Part shown: positions 35,247 to 47,223 of the stretch, one piece after another
Layout: every line of letters begins with the position of its first letter
How positions within the stretch are numbered: position 1 is the stretch's first letter
Source: Antedon mediterranea
Taxonomy: Eukaryota; Echinodermata; Crinoidea; Comatulida; Antedonidae
Assembly: GCF_964355755.1 (NCBI RefSeq)
Contig: NC_092677.1
Coordinates: 21,858,101 to 21,922,100, forward strand
Direction of reading: 5' to 3'
DNA: 64,000 bases
Translations under genes and position numbers: made by a program
The notes under the pieces: model-generated
The model's input: the letters and a program-made list of their open reading frames with translations, nothing else
What the model was told of the DNA's origin: nothing
Databases searched by the model: none

Positions 35247-35866
35247 CCGTATTGTTCCTAATAAATGCCCCGCCCCTAATAAATGCGCCCCCCCCCCCCT
35301 TCATTTTTTGTTCATTTTCTAATTAACACACCTTAGTGCCCAATCTATATAAACAGAGGATTTTCACATTTAGAATTAGTTTTCAGCCCGGAAAGTCACA
35401 TTTTTCAGCGACTGTAACAATGTCTGCTAACAGCGTGACAAACATGTAGGCCTACACCGGGCGCGTAGGGTAACTCGCGCGACACAACATACATCGCTGG
35501 TCTTTAAAAACCAGGAAAACAACGGGGGTCAGACAATCGCATGTTTATTCACACAACACGGAATTGATACAAGGCGTCTGGTTCATGAAGACCTTTTGAG
35601 TTGTTAGAACTTTTCATCTACGGTAGTTGAGGGCGGATGTCACTTTTAACTGTCCCAAAGACACAGGCGACAACTATGAGGATAAACATGCTATTTCTAT
35701 TGTGAAGGACAACGAAGAACGCTGCATCGAACATTGATTGACCGTCTGAAGCAAGTTGATTAGGGTAGGCCTAGGCCTAGTTACGCTCTATTTAGAATTT
35801 TTACATTTCACCCCTAACAAAAAAAAAAATGCAACGCCCCGGGGTCGTTTATTAGGAACAATACGG
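35247..35866. mobile_element. 620-bp TA-flanked MITE
   Basis: The left end CCGTATTGTTCCTAATAAAT and the inverted right end (TTTATTAGGAACAATACGG) form an 18-19-bp inverted repeat with TA on each side (35245-35246, 35867-35868). Both arms then run into C- or G-rich sequence (GCCCCGCCCC; CGCCCCGGGG). The start CCGTATTNTTC resembles the one at 28066, so the two may share a Tc1/mariner-type transposase. No coding capacity. Confidence 0.78.
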
Positions 35867-36250
35867 TATAATATTGATTGAAAATATTAATTAAAATTTA
35901 ATAATCAATTAAGCATAACAAACAGATATTTACATTACATTTATTTTATATTTTGTTAGTATTGTATTTTTTCTGGCAAATGATACTAGGCCCCCCTCCC
36001 CCCTCCTTCTTATCAGTTTCATCTTCAAATTATTTCAGTATCAACCAATCAGATAACTTTCTTATCACATGGTCTGTCAAGGAATTCAAACTATCTCTGG
36101 CACTCGAGTGAGGCACTACTGAGCATGCTCCAGTCTAGCCTTAGCTGTTGTCATATCTATTTTTGTTTCTACTAGCTTAAGTTAGATATTGTCATGTAGG
36201 ATCTTTTATATATTCACTTTTTTGTTGGATTTGTTATCTCATGTTTTAAG

Positions 36251-36304
36251 AGGATAATGATTTGGGATCTACTTCCCAAATGACAAAAGGGACAATATTA
36301 AAGG
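36251..36304 (+). CDS. Candidate FHOD exon upstream of the FH3 region
   Basis: The 54-base segment is bounded by a TTTTAAG acceptor and a GGTAAGT donor and is open in the frame ending QMTKGTILK. Its donor leaves one G, and the next exon begins AA, giving GAA (Glu). That matches the Glu-Lys pair that opens the following FHOD segment in known family members. The position, just before the GRELRRALFSLKQIF exon, is right. Against it, the family normally has a longer conserved stretch here (a dozen residues I do not see). It may be an alternative or misread exon. Confidence 0.35.
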
Positions 36305-36844
36305 GTAAGTGGTTCATCCCCAAAGTTTTTCTTACATTGGATTTACCATTTATTCATTTCTTTTATAAATTGATACTTTTGTTTTGCTTCTGTGATGCAC
36401 CTACTTTCGATCGGTCCTGGAGGCAAAAAAGATTGAAGAATCATAATTTTCTGTGAAAATATAAAAGTCTTCCACAATTTGTATTTACAAATTAATTCTA
36501 CCAAAAAAGACAATGCAGCAACTAGACAATGCCAGGCTTATAGCAGTGTACGAAGTTGCCTACTTAGGTAGTCCATTGTCTTCTCATTTTGTCATTATAA
36601 TTAACCATAAAATGTACATTTAAGACAAGAAATGTTTTTTATACATGCACTATTTTCACAAATGTTGAAAGTTACAAGGAAAATCTTTTTATAATATAAA
36701 TACTGTACAGTATGTTAATTTACATATCAATAGAGTTTAACAAAATTTTGTTCACAGCCCATATGGGTTCATTTAAAAAATAACTTATACCATTTTCATC
36801 AATTTTATCTTGAATTATGTCTTGATATTTTACTCATTTTGCAG

Positions 36845-36912
36845 AAAAGTTATTGAACTGTACTGGCCGTGAACTGCGTAGGGCGCTTTTCTCCCTCAAG
36901 CAGATATTTCAG
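36845..36912 (+). CDS. FHOD: FHOD formin exon: start of the FH3/DID armadillo region
   Basis: The exon lies between TTTTGCAG and GTAAAA and encodes KLLNCTGRELRRALFSLKQI followed by Phe-Gln, preceded by a Glu split over the intron. This is a hallmark sequence of the FHOD subfamily of formins, which assemble actin filaments in stress fibres and sarcomeres. In FHOD proteins this region starts the FH3/DID domain, which binds the C-terminal DAD to hold the formin inactive. It ends in phase 0 and joins 38910-39015 in frame. Confidence 0.93.
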
Positions 36913-38909
36913 GTAAAAATCATGTCAAACCTTCAATGCCTATTATGAAACGTGTATAAATATCTGTTTAAATAAATAGCCATTTTATTATAGAATTATG
37001 TTTGATTTGAGGATTTTTTTTATATTGATGGATTATTTAGAGGTGGCTTATTATTTATACACAGTTTTAATTGTCTAAATACTGATAAAATTGCAAAAAA
37101 AACAAACATATTTTATGTAATCTAATTAGTTTTTCTTCTATAAAGATTGTATTTATTAAACCATGCATTACTTTAAGAATATCAGAACAATCAAAACATG
37201 TAAACAGATGCGTAGTCTTTCTTAAGAAAACAATATAAAGCTTTTATACCAAATTGAGTTACAGTTTGAGGTGCAAATTTATTTCAGTTCCACCGGCCTT
37301 CCCAGTTACCATTTATCTAGCTTTCCTTTTTAGATTTTTAAAGAAGGCTTACCTTTTCAATGTCGTCTTCAAAATTTCTTTATTACCTTGGATTTTCCAT
37401 CTCAATAATTACATTTTTTTTTTAAATAAATGTTTTTTATGATTGGATAATTTACCTGCTCTTAATCTATAGCATGGGACAATGTAATGCTTTTTCTAGA
37501 AGAAAAGAATACTTTTAAAATTTGGTTTATTCTGACCGTATAAACTAATGTCTGTTATTAATATTATTATTTAAAACTTAAATTTCCATTTTGTTTAAGA
37601 TGATACTGTCCTGATACTTTGGTATATTGTAAAGAACAATAGTATGAAATGATATCTTAGAAAGTGATCAGAAAAGTGATCAGAAAAGCTGTTTAGTAAA
37701 TTAATTTTTTAAATTTTGGTTCTATCTCATTCATTTCGGTTTTTTAATTAAATTTCTAATACTAGCTAGCGACTATAGGCATAGACTACTAGAGAATCAG
37801 CTGCATGATATAAGGCCTGGCAACACAAAAGCGGCGCAGAGTCGCAACCCAAACTTTTGAGATATTTAGCCTTGAAGTTCAGAATGTGAAAAAACGACCT
37901 AACCTATACATTTCAAAATTTCAATAAAAAAGGATAGTATTAACACTTATCTTTAACATATCAAACTCTTGTTCATAAAAAAAATATCACAAGTATGTGT
38001 ATTTTGCAATTATTTAAGTCGTTTCCATTGAAAATCATTAGGGAATTGTATTTTTGTTCACTCAAAAATCAACTTTCTTTACGGCGCTTTTGTAAACAAA
38101 CCGCTAAACCGAATCACGTCATATTTGGTACCTATCTGTTCCAAAATATATCAGCTACCAACCTAAGGGATTTTTTAAAATCTAGCCAATGGAAATTGGT
38201 TTTTTTAAGGTTGCTGAAATTTCTAACAAGAATTTGTAAATTCTTGACTGTGATTGGCTACAGAGATAAAATACGCTCTCTGATTGGCTGACGCTTTGTT
38301 TACGATGAAACAGCATGGCTTCGATCGTATTTTCTCGAATAAACGTTTCAACATTTTGTGAATATTTAAAAAGTTAATCGTTATTTTTATCCATATATTT
38401 TAAAGAAATAACAAATATAATATGTACCACACAGTGATATATTTTCGACTAGTTTGCCGTTATTGAGAAGAAAATAGCGAGTTTTGACAGAGTCTTGTCG
38501 CGTTGATCGGCGGGCTAGGCCAAGCTAATAGCCGTCGCTACTTCATTGTTGATTTTCTCAAAATGAAGATTTCCTGAGCTAGAAAGTGACTCGTATGTTT
38601 TCATTAATAACTCTTCATGTAATAAACCAATTATAATAAACAACGGCTCATTTTAAAGCTTATTAAATATAGATTACGAATATAAATCTAAAAAATATTA
38701 ATTTGTGATGCCATGCCTCATATGAGGAATCCCCTCGACTTTAAGGTGTGCATAATTGAAATGCTTTTGAATGTATATAATTGTCGTTATTTTTATTTTG
38801 CTCTAATTCTATGCAATGTTTCTTCTTTTATTATAATTATTAATGAGATCTAAATATTTTCAATACAGTTCAAACACAAGTTATTTCATTGATGCTTTTT
38901 GTTATTTAG
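36913..38909 (+). other. FHOD intron
   Basis: GTAAAA donor, TTATTTAG acceptor, about 2.0 kb. The stretch from about 38100 to 38345 matches 62640-62960 in inverted orientation (shared GATTGGCT, AGCATGGCTTCGAT-like, GGTACCTATCTGTTC). A dispersed repeat therefore occurs twice, in opposite directions, in two introns of the gene. Confidence 0.7.
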
Positions 38910-39015
38910 GATGACAAGGACCTTGTACATGAATTTGTCAGTGCTGATGGTTTGGCATGTCTCATTAAGGTCGGGGCAGAGGCTGACCAAAACTATCAAA
39001 ATTATATACTTAGAG
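38910..39015 (+). CDS. FHOD: FHOD formin exon: FH3/DID armadillo region, part 2
   Basis: The exon encodes [20 protein letters not shown] then [15 protein letters not shown], nearly invariant among animal FHOD proteins. It lies between TTATTTAG and GGTGAG, is 106 bases long and ends with the first base of a codon (phase 1), completed by the next exon to Ala. Helix-rich armadillo repeats are expected here. The preceding exon ends ...IFQ, giving the family-typical continuous sequence. Confidence 0.97.
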
Positions 39016-40468
39016 GTGAGTATTATTATAGAGGTGAGAAAGTTTCCTCATTTATATGGAATAAATATGTATATTTTGGGAGCATTTTATAATAAACATG
39101 TCTGTTTTTCTGGTATTATCTAAGGTACCGTAGTCTAGTTGTGGAGTGGGTATCAGATCTAGGTGGTTTGTAGTAGATCATTTGATATTCTTTATAATTT
39201 GCTGATCACATATAAACTTGGTTTCAGCTGTTATCTAAGGGGCGATGTTAAAATGATATTACTCCATGCAACACAGTTAACTTTTAAGGTTTACCGCAGT
39301 TAACGGACTAATGCTCCTAACGGATAGTCTTGTGGATTTCAGTAATTGTGTTAGCAAATTGATTATTCATAAGTAAACAAATGAATATTCATCAGTAGTA
39401 CAGCAGAAAACAAGAGACACGCTCCGTTAATTGGAGTTAATACAAACATTTAAACAATAAATATCCTGCATAACTTTATTACATTCTTCTATTATTTATT
39501 TATACCATTGTTTTAGACATTAAAAACAAGCTGTCATGCTCTCACCATGGAGTAATAATTATTACTCCATGCTCACACCCAGACCATGACCAGACAGTGG
39601 GCAGACCCTGTCAACATCTAAATATAGCGCGACGTTGTTGGTATACCTAACACAAAAGAAGCAGCGCTAATTTTAGCTGAAAATATAATTCCGAAAAAAT
39701 AGTGTACAAATACTGTTTTGTTTTTTCCTTTCATTCAAAATCATTAAATAAAATAATTACATAGCGATTGATATACACAAAGTATCTTACGGAAAATGGC
39801 CAACACAAGTTTTATTTTCTTGACTGGGCTTTTTTCATTTTCAAACTCCGGTAACAAAAAACACCATATATATATATATATATGTGACCCGATCTGGCAA
39901 AACCCTATTTTTGTCGTAAATTTTCATTTATATATTTAGATTATATGAATCATAAGCTTTGCAATGATGTTTATTTCGATATTTAGCAGCGTGGACATGA
40001 TGGTCAGTTTTACTGTCTGATGGTCAGTCACTCAAATTAACTATTTTGCATTATTGAAAAGCAGCATTATAACACCAAGCTTATTTTAACTGGTTTCGGA
40101 AGTGTTTACGATATTAACAGCGAAAACCAAGCAGGCCTAGCCTCCTTAGGCCTATTCAGATTATTTTCGCTATTATCGCCTGTAAGACATACTGTTGGGT
40201 GTTCATCAGGCCGTGTCATGTCAGCAGTGCATCGACACGGGGTCTAGCTTTAGTAGCAAACTAGCCTGGACAAGTTAAGCGCCTTGCAGAGTTACAGCTA
40301 ATTTCTAGCTAACATTACATTGTATTGTATTGACGATTACATTTGTAATTTAGTTATACATTTATATCGTGGAAGATTCGCTGTGATGTTTGGGCTTGAA
40401 TCTAATAATGATTGAAAAAAATTATAATACTGTATGAAAGGACTGGACAAAATTAAATAAATAATTAA
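39016..40468 (+). other. FHOD intron, first part
   Basis: Non-coding. An AT microsatellite lies at about 39870-39882. A short passage at 39285-39320 (GTTAACGGACTAATGCTCC) is echoed near 39425 (GCTCCGTTAATTGG), probably a decayed inverted repeat. The intron continues through the TTAA element to 44787. Confidence 0.5.
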
Positions 40469-43400
40469 GAGCCATTGTCTGTAAGAATCAAAGAAATATC
40501 AAAAAGAGTGGCAGACTAAAAAAAATGGATTTCTTTCAAATTTTGCACATGGCTATATATGTGTTGAGAGAAATTAAATATGAAGTATTTTTTATTTCAC
40601 ACGTATATTTCCATGGCAACGGCCAAATTTGTGTTTTTGACAAATTTTGTCTTTTTTTAAGGTTTTTTAAAATGGATATTGGTACTACTTTGAGGAACGA
40701 TATTTTTGTTTTGTTCATTTAATTATAAAAAATAATTAGTGTATGCTTAATAATAATGCATTGTGTACCTGTTTCAAATTTTTTTATTTTTTTTTATTTC
40801 ATACTTTGGGAGATACCATTTATTTAAAAAGGGGTGTTTTTCACTTTTTTTAAATTGTTCAATGCAACTAAACTTTACTTCACCATAACGCCCAAAGTGG
40901 TGTATTTTTTTAGCTGATTTATTACAAATAGGTAGTTCTAATGTTTAATTAGATTTCTAAAATAAAATACTGGGGTAAATTTAAAATCTACAAGCAGTGT
41001 TGCGAGAAACATAGGCATTTTTATAAAAAAAAAAACATGGTATATTAGTAAAAACATTTTATTTTCTTTGATTATTTGATTTGAAACTCATTGGTCAGAA
41101 AAATTCTTAATGTTTTATATAGTTCTAGTTGTGTTGTGAGAAAAAAAATAAATTTTTAATTATAGATTCTGTAATTCCCAGTTTTAATGTCATTTTATAG
41201 GTTATATCCTCTGGAAATTTGAATAAATTATCAGATCGTTGTGAATTTTAATCTTTGCAACAGATTACTCCTCTATTATTTTGAAGCTCCTCTTTCATTT
41301 GTTTACTTCTTTTATTTGCTAACCTAAGCAGATCCCACATGCCCATCCACCACCACTTTCGACTTCCACCCCCCACCCCGACTATAACCACAAAAAGATA
41401 AACTGCAACACTTTGGTCGATCATCCACTATAGAGTGTCAAATGCATGCATTCAAGCACCACCCACACTGCCGCTACTATCGCCCCAATGAATAGACGGA
41501 TTCAAACTCCTCCGTCCCACCCTTCCCCCTTTCTCCAAGCCCCCACCCACCCCAAGTTAAAAATTGCAATGCAAAAGATAGGACATAAAGTTAAGTTTTT
41601 AGGCCCTCGCCTTCAACCCTTTAACTATTTAAAAGTCCTGGATCCACCACTTTCCCCTCCCCAAAATAGAACCAATCAAAAGTCAATGATATACTTAGGT
41701 ATGTTAATGCTACATAACAAATATTGAAGCCCTGATTTGAAATTTCATTTCATTTAAGGTCAGCATGTAAAATATCACACTTTATTATTAAATATTGGTT
41801 TTAAATTCTATATTTTTTTTACTGTGATGGTTGGATTCAGTATTAATTATTAATAATTATCTGATAATTATTTAATTTCCCTTAGTTATGCATAGCAACA
41901 GTTACTATGGTAACTAAAATTGAGATATTCTTTAGATTTTGCATATTTATCTTATACAAATTTAAATTTGTAGATAATTAGCAGGCATGCCTTATTTGCA
42001 TTTTCAAATGACCGTTTCACAAGGTCATATTCGTAAGCACTTTCTTCTGTGATTATTTTTATTCATGAAAACCCCATATTTTATTTACAGCGGCCACCTC
42101 CCTTAACGGACGCACTTTGAAAAGCCTGTTTGTTCTTCCTATCTAATTAGTGCATTTGGTGCTTACCGTAAGCAGCTGCGGGCACCTTTTTATACAAAAA
42201 AAAAAAGATTTTTTGTAAGCGGCCAATCGAAAAATGTGATACTTATTGCATGGACCTATGAATTAGAGGTGCATGTATATTGTATTTCTTTATATATTAG
42301 CTTTATTTTGAAGAGGTTTTAAAAACATTACTGTGAAGAGATGAGAAAACTACACAGATTTTGAGCAACCATTTTTCATATGATAAAAGTTTTTAAAATT
42401 TGTCTGAAAATGCTAAAAAATACTAAACCACCTGATTATAAATAATAATAGGCCTACAATTATAAGCGGCCACTTTTCCAACTGTATTTAAAAAACAATT
42501 ATCCTTAGTTATGCATAGAAACAGGTTCTAAGATAACATAAATAATACATTTTGACATAACTTGACCCAACAAATGACCCTTTCACAAGGTCAGACATTT
42601 TCTGGGATTCAGTAGATAAGTAAATTTGGGAAAAGGTAGTAATATGTAATCAATTGTTTGTAGTCATGAAACCCCATATTAAAAATATTGTACTTAGTTA
42701 CGTATAGAAACAGTTGCTACAATACACTATAGGTAAAATGTTGATGTCATTTGACCTCAATATGTAAACATTTTTTTTTTCATGAAAACTCCATATTTAA
42801 TTTTGTTTTTTAAATATCATTAGTTACGTAAACAGGTTTAAGATAACACCAAAGGTCATTTTTTTACCTTTTTTCAGATTCGTCAAGACTTTCTTTCTGA
42901 GATTATTAGGATTCAGTATTTAAAGTAAATTTGGCAAAAAGTAGAAATGTAAAACTATGTAGAAAAAATGTTTTGAATTGATGAAAAACCCCTTATTTTT
43001 TGGAAATGTTCGCATAGAAACAGTTACTATGGTAAAATGTTGACCTCAAAATGAATGAATTTAAAAGGTCAAGTTTGTCATTAATGGAATGCAGTAGAAG
43101 TAAAATATGAATATTGTTAAGAATTGTTATGAACTATCTTTTAAATTTTGATCAAACATTAATAGTTGTAGTAAAGTGGGGACCTGTCCTGTTTTGCATT
43201 CTGACCCCTTTTGACCTCAAATGACCTATTTACAAGGTCAGATTTTTTGGGAGGTCTTTCTGTATCTCTTTACACAAAATAGATTTTAAAATTTATGAAA
43301 ACCATTGACGCAATTATTTCCAAGTTTAACATTATTTTCCATCAACTAAATATTTCAATGCAAAATACTGTTTTTCTGGCAATTAATTGAAATAAACCTG

Positions 43401-44093
43401 GCAACACATTCTCCTATTTTATCTAAACTATTTGTATGACTCTAGTAGCATTATGACAAGCCACATATACATTTTATTATTGGATTAGCCATATTTAAAT
43501 TGTGTTTCATGTGTTTTGTTTGTTGATATTTTGTTATATTTTTTGTATTTTTTGTATTTTCCTGGCAACACAAAACCTATGTACGAAATTTACCCCAGTG
43601 TTTTTTTCGTGATTATTGTTGAAAAACCTATTGACTATCAAATTAAAAAACCTCATTGATTTAAAAACACCACTTTGGAAGTTATAGGTACGTTTATGAG
43701 GTATACTTTTATAAAAAAAATATTTTTTAAAAACACCCCTTTTTAAAATAATGGTATCAACCAAACTCCACTTTGTAATTTATTTTTTTTCTACATTAAA
43801 TGGAACTCAATACATGTTGTTAACACTGCTATAAACAAAAACTGTATACTGTAAGTATTTTTGGTTAAAATAAGTATACAAGTTTGTACTTTTTCACTAT
43901 AGAAAATCTGTGAAAAATGGCAAAAACATCAAAATTTGGATAATTGACCGTTGTCATGGCAACGGAGGCTAAAAATTAAAATGAATGTTGTAGATATGCT
44001 TTTTATTGAAATGTCTATTCATGGTAAAAATTTGAGAGAAATCCATTTTTTTACATCTGCCACCAAATCTTTGATTTTTACAGACAATGGCTC
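40469..44093. mobile_element. 3.6-kb TTAA element with long inverted repeats, inside a FHOD intron
   Basis: The ends are GAGCCATTGTCTGTAA and its reverse complement, flanked by TTAA (40465-40468, 44094-44097). The inverted similarity extends inward for about 440 bp on each side, with conserved landmarks AAATGGATTTCT, CCATGGCAACGG and TAAAAAGGGGTGTTTTT. TTAA duplication suggests piggyBac or Kolobok mobilisation. The interior is non-coding and holds a degenerate tandem array (41881-43290) and a fragment with GTCCTGGATCCACC near 41635 resembling the GGATCC family. No transposase frame was found. Confidence 0.78.
41881..43290 (+). repeat. Degenerate tandem array inside the TTAA element
   Basis: The phrase TTAGTTATGCATAGAAACAG, with variants, recurs at about 41882, 42505, 42694, 42820 and 43010. 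It alternates with TCATGAAAACCCCATATT (42064, 42663, 42780, 42980) and ACAAGGTCA (42018, 42586, 43230). Spacing is irregular, about 120-600 bases, so this is an old, eroded array. Confidence 0.6.
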
Positions 44094-44097
44094 TTAA

Positions 44098-44787
44098 GAG
44101 CTGATTGGATATATAAAATGTATAAATAAAACTATTTATTGACAATAATAAGCTAGACCCAGTAGGCATACAACCAATACAAATATAATAAGGCCTAGCC
44201 CAAAATACAATTGAATGACATTGAATTATTTTTGACTTGTCTATTTTATTATAGAATAAACAATTGCAGAACATTTTACTTTGAATATTAAAATCATTTT
44301 TAATGTTTTATTCCAATTTACGATATGCTGTGTGTAAAATTAAAGTAACCTCACAAAAATGTTTAAACAACTTTTATTTCCGCGCGTAAAGCTCAATGTA
44401 CAGTGGTAATGTTTAGGGGAAAACCACTTAGATTGCTCCACATAGAATATTTATCTATCCTGAGCAGAAACTGCCAGTCCGCTCCACATTGTGTGTTAAG
44501 GAATAAATTACTTTATATTATATTTTTTATAATATTTCTATTACCGTTACTGCTTATCTGTTTAAATTGGAAGGACCATATTGATTATATGTATCTGAAA
44601 ATAACTATAGGACAGAAGAGTTTGAAGAAAAGTATAACAGTTAATAAAATATTTTCTGCTCAAATATCACTTGCATTTCACAATAAAGATGCTGATTTAA
44701 AACCCATGTAATTTTTAAATCAATTGTTCAATTTCAGTTTTTGTGTATGACAGAGCAACTTTTTAATTAAAAACATTTAATTTCCAG
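44098..44787 (+). other. FHOD intron, last part
   Basis: Non-coding. It holds a 102-codon open frame (44403-44711) with one hydrophobic segment but no homology I recognise and no splice context, so I do not call a gene. The acceptor before the next exon is TTTCCAG. Confidence 0.5.
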
Positions 44788-44882
44788 CACTTGGTCAGGT
44801 AATGCTCTATGTAGATGGCATGAATGGAGTTATAGAACACAATGAAACTATCCAGTGGCTTTATTCACTTATCATATCAAAG
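44788..44882 (+). CDS. FHOD: FHOD formin exon: FH3/DID armadillo region, part 3
   Basis: The first two bases complete an Ala codon with the previous exon. The exon then reads [20 protein letters not shown] and [11 protein letters not shown], a highly conserved FHOD stretch. Length 95 bases, acceptor TTTCCAG, donor GTAAGT, ending in phase 0. It directly precedes FRLVVKTSLKLL in the next exon, as in other FHOD proteins. Confidence 0.97.
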
Positions 44883-46035
44883 GTAAGTTTTTACTTTACT
44901 AGACACTTTTATATGAACTTTGAGGTCCAAAGAATTTGACTTCAGAAATTGGTTTAGGGTGGTCAAACAAAATGACTTGGCTATTGGCCAGTGCGAGCCC
45001 AAACTGGAAATACCATTACTATATGTTTGAAAAAGAACAACTTACCTAAAAAAAAAAATTGTCATAGACATAAATTGTTGCCTATTTTCGATTGATTTAA
45101 AAAAAATGGATTTTTATCTTCTTCGACACAGTTCGTCACATTCAATACAGCGCATATTTTGTAAAATTTTTAATAATTAAGGCTAACAAAGGCTATACAT
45201 TGGCCAATGACAAGAGAGTATTTGAGGAGCAGACGAAATTTTGCGCATTGATAGAACTTTCCATTTTTTTACAACACTTTTTACGCATCAGGACTATACA
45301 TGAAAAATAATTTTAATTGTTAATTATTAGAACAATATCAGTATTAATTTAACAGTGATTAGTTTAACAACAAACAAAATCTTCAAAATATATTTAGGAA
45401 CCATGGCGGTACGGTAACTTTTATTTTTTCTAGGCCCCCAACAAAGTATGATCGCGACGAACCACGCACTTCATAGCGTGACAAGAAAGCGCTAGGCCCC
45501 CTAAACATTTCATCGCGTGGTGAATTTCCGCATCTGCCATTGTCGCTATGGCGTCACGTAGTTCAAGTCGGACTTGCGCGAAGAAAATAATGTAATTTGT
45601 ATACGGTTGTAAATAAAGATGATTTTCATTATTATAACTTATACCAATGTATAGTTAATTAAGCTAATATAAAAATAGATATTTCATTCTTCAATATCTG
45701 GCCAATATAACAACTCAATGACTGTTACGTTTTTCATAAACATCGTTTAAAAAAATCGATCAAAATCCGTCTCGATTTAGTCGAGGTTGGCCTGAATTAG
45801 TTGGCGATTTAGTTGAAGTTCGGTTTATGAATTAAAATGACGTCATTTTTTTAGTTTTAGCTCGAACTACGACTAAAGTCCGGTTTAAGAATACGGGCGT
45901 AAGCCCATAAATAGCATGCATGTTATGATGCATTGTGCGATAGTCTAACTTTGTCACCGTAAAGATCTGTATTTCTATTAAATTATGTATCTTAGATTGA
46001 TTTTTTTCAACTTAAACTGTAGTTGAAGAATGGGT
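44883..46035 (+). other. FHOD intron, first part, with an inverted-repeat element fragment
   Basis: At 44945-45005 the minus strand reads GGGCTCGCACTGGCCAATAG, matching the left end of the element at 30826. The remainder is non-coding. A short stretch near 45110-45160 (TTCGTCACATTCAATACAGC) resembles the Helitron-like family at 54-57 kb. Confidence 0.5.
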
Positions 46036-46661
46036 GTGTAGAAAGCAATGACCCGGGCGACCTCGAATTGGACAACCCATAACACAAAACTGACGACCCA
46101 TAACACAAAACTGACGACCCCTATAGCCTAGCCTAGCCTAGGCCTAAAGTGTGGTATAACATCCCGAAGCCGAACATAGCTAAAGATCTTTAAACCATAC
46201 CTTATATAATACTCGCAAGCAAGCAATTGATTGAAAAAATACAGAAATATCGTCATTTGATACTGAATGTGTGGACACGAACAAACGAACAGATATGGAA
46301 CGCCAAGAGTGCATCATTAAAACTGCATTCGACTCGATTACTCGATTAATTACATCTCGTCCTCTTATAACGAACACTATAGGCCTACCAAGCAGCGTGT
46401 TGCGAACATGTGCATAGGGAGGGCCATAAGAAAGCTTTGCATTTCACACATGCATTGTATATGGTCAAACCTTACCCGCCGCTGAAAAAGGGGCCGTTTT
46501 GATCTGGTTTGCCATGTTTATGATATTTCGTGTGCTAATCAATTCAAATGCAGTTTTAATGATGCACTCTTGGCGTTCCTCACTTATGCCTAGGCTAGGC
46601 TATAGGGGTCGCCCGGGTCGTTGGGGTCGTCCAATTCGAGGTCATCGCTTTCTACAAGATT
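46036..46661. mobile_element. Foldback element in a FHOD intron
   Basis: The outer arms (46036-46150 and, inverted, 46588-46661) share GTAGAAAGCNATGACC, CCTCGAATTGGAC and CCTATAGCCTAGCCTAG. The inner arms (46296-46332 and 46545-46583) share GGAACGCCAAGAGTGCATCA and continue to ACTGCATT. The left arm has an extra segment of about 130 bp and a tandem pair of CCCATAACACAAAACTGACG. It can fold into a long stem. Non-coding. Confidence 0.65.
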
Positions 46662-46875
46662 ATTAAAAACAAATATTTAGTGATTTTTTGGAAATTTTAG
46701 TTTGTTTTTATTGTAAATTATTAAGTTTTAAAATGACTACTTCAATAAGCCTATTCCAAACCATTGGTGACCTTGGAGTCATTCAGGCAGGTTGAACGCA
46801 TTTATGGTTGCGCTAGCAACCACGCATCGGCACCTACCGTCGTAACGTCAGCACCTGGATACTCTTTTATGTTGA

Positions 46876-46998
46876 ATTATATTTACTACATACGCTGTTG
46901 GTGTTTCTATATTAGCTGGAGGTTTTACTACATTAGCGGTGGATTGTTTTACATTAACAGTTGTTTCGACATTAGCTGGTGTTTTCTAAATTAACGTG
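46876..46998 (+). repeat. Dispersed minisatellite-like repeat, copy 2
   Basis: Five or so diverged units of about 25 bases based on GTTTTACTACATTAGCGGTG. The same arrangement, in the same direction, is at 18343-18450. Both copies begin with TTTACTACAT. Confidence 0.55.
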
Positions 46999-47223
46999 TA
47001 TGTGTGTCTGTGTTGTTGGTGTGGGTATTTTCTGTATATGGATGTCTGTTTGTGTTCTTGTGTCCTGTAAGTTTGTTCTGTACCTGTGTGTTTATGTTCT
47101 GTCTTCATTTATTAGTTTATATGCATTTAATATCACGCATATAACCTGATCCTGATTTTGTCAGGATCTTTATTTATTTATTTAATCTTTTCTTATCACT
47201 ATTTTGTCCGTAAATTATCTAAA

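Noticed and set aside
44403-44711. 102-codon frame with a hydrophobic segment just before a FHOD exon
   Set aside because: No homology recognised, no promoter or splice context, AT-driven composition; a chance frame in an intron.
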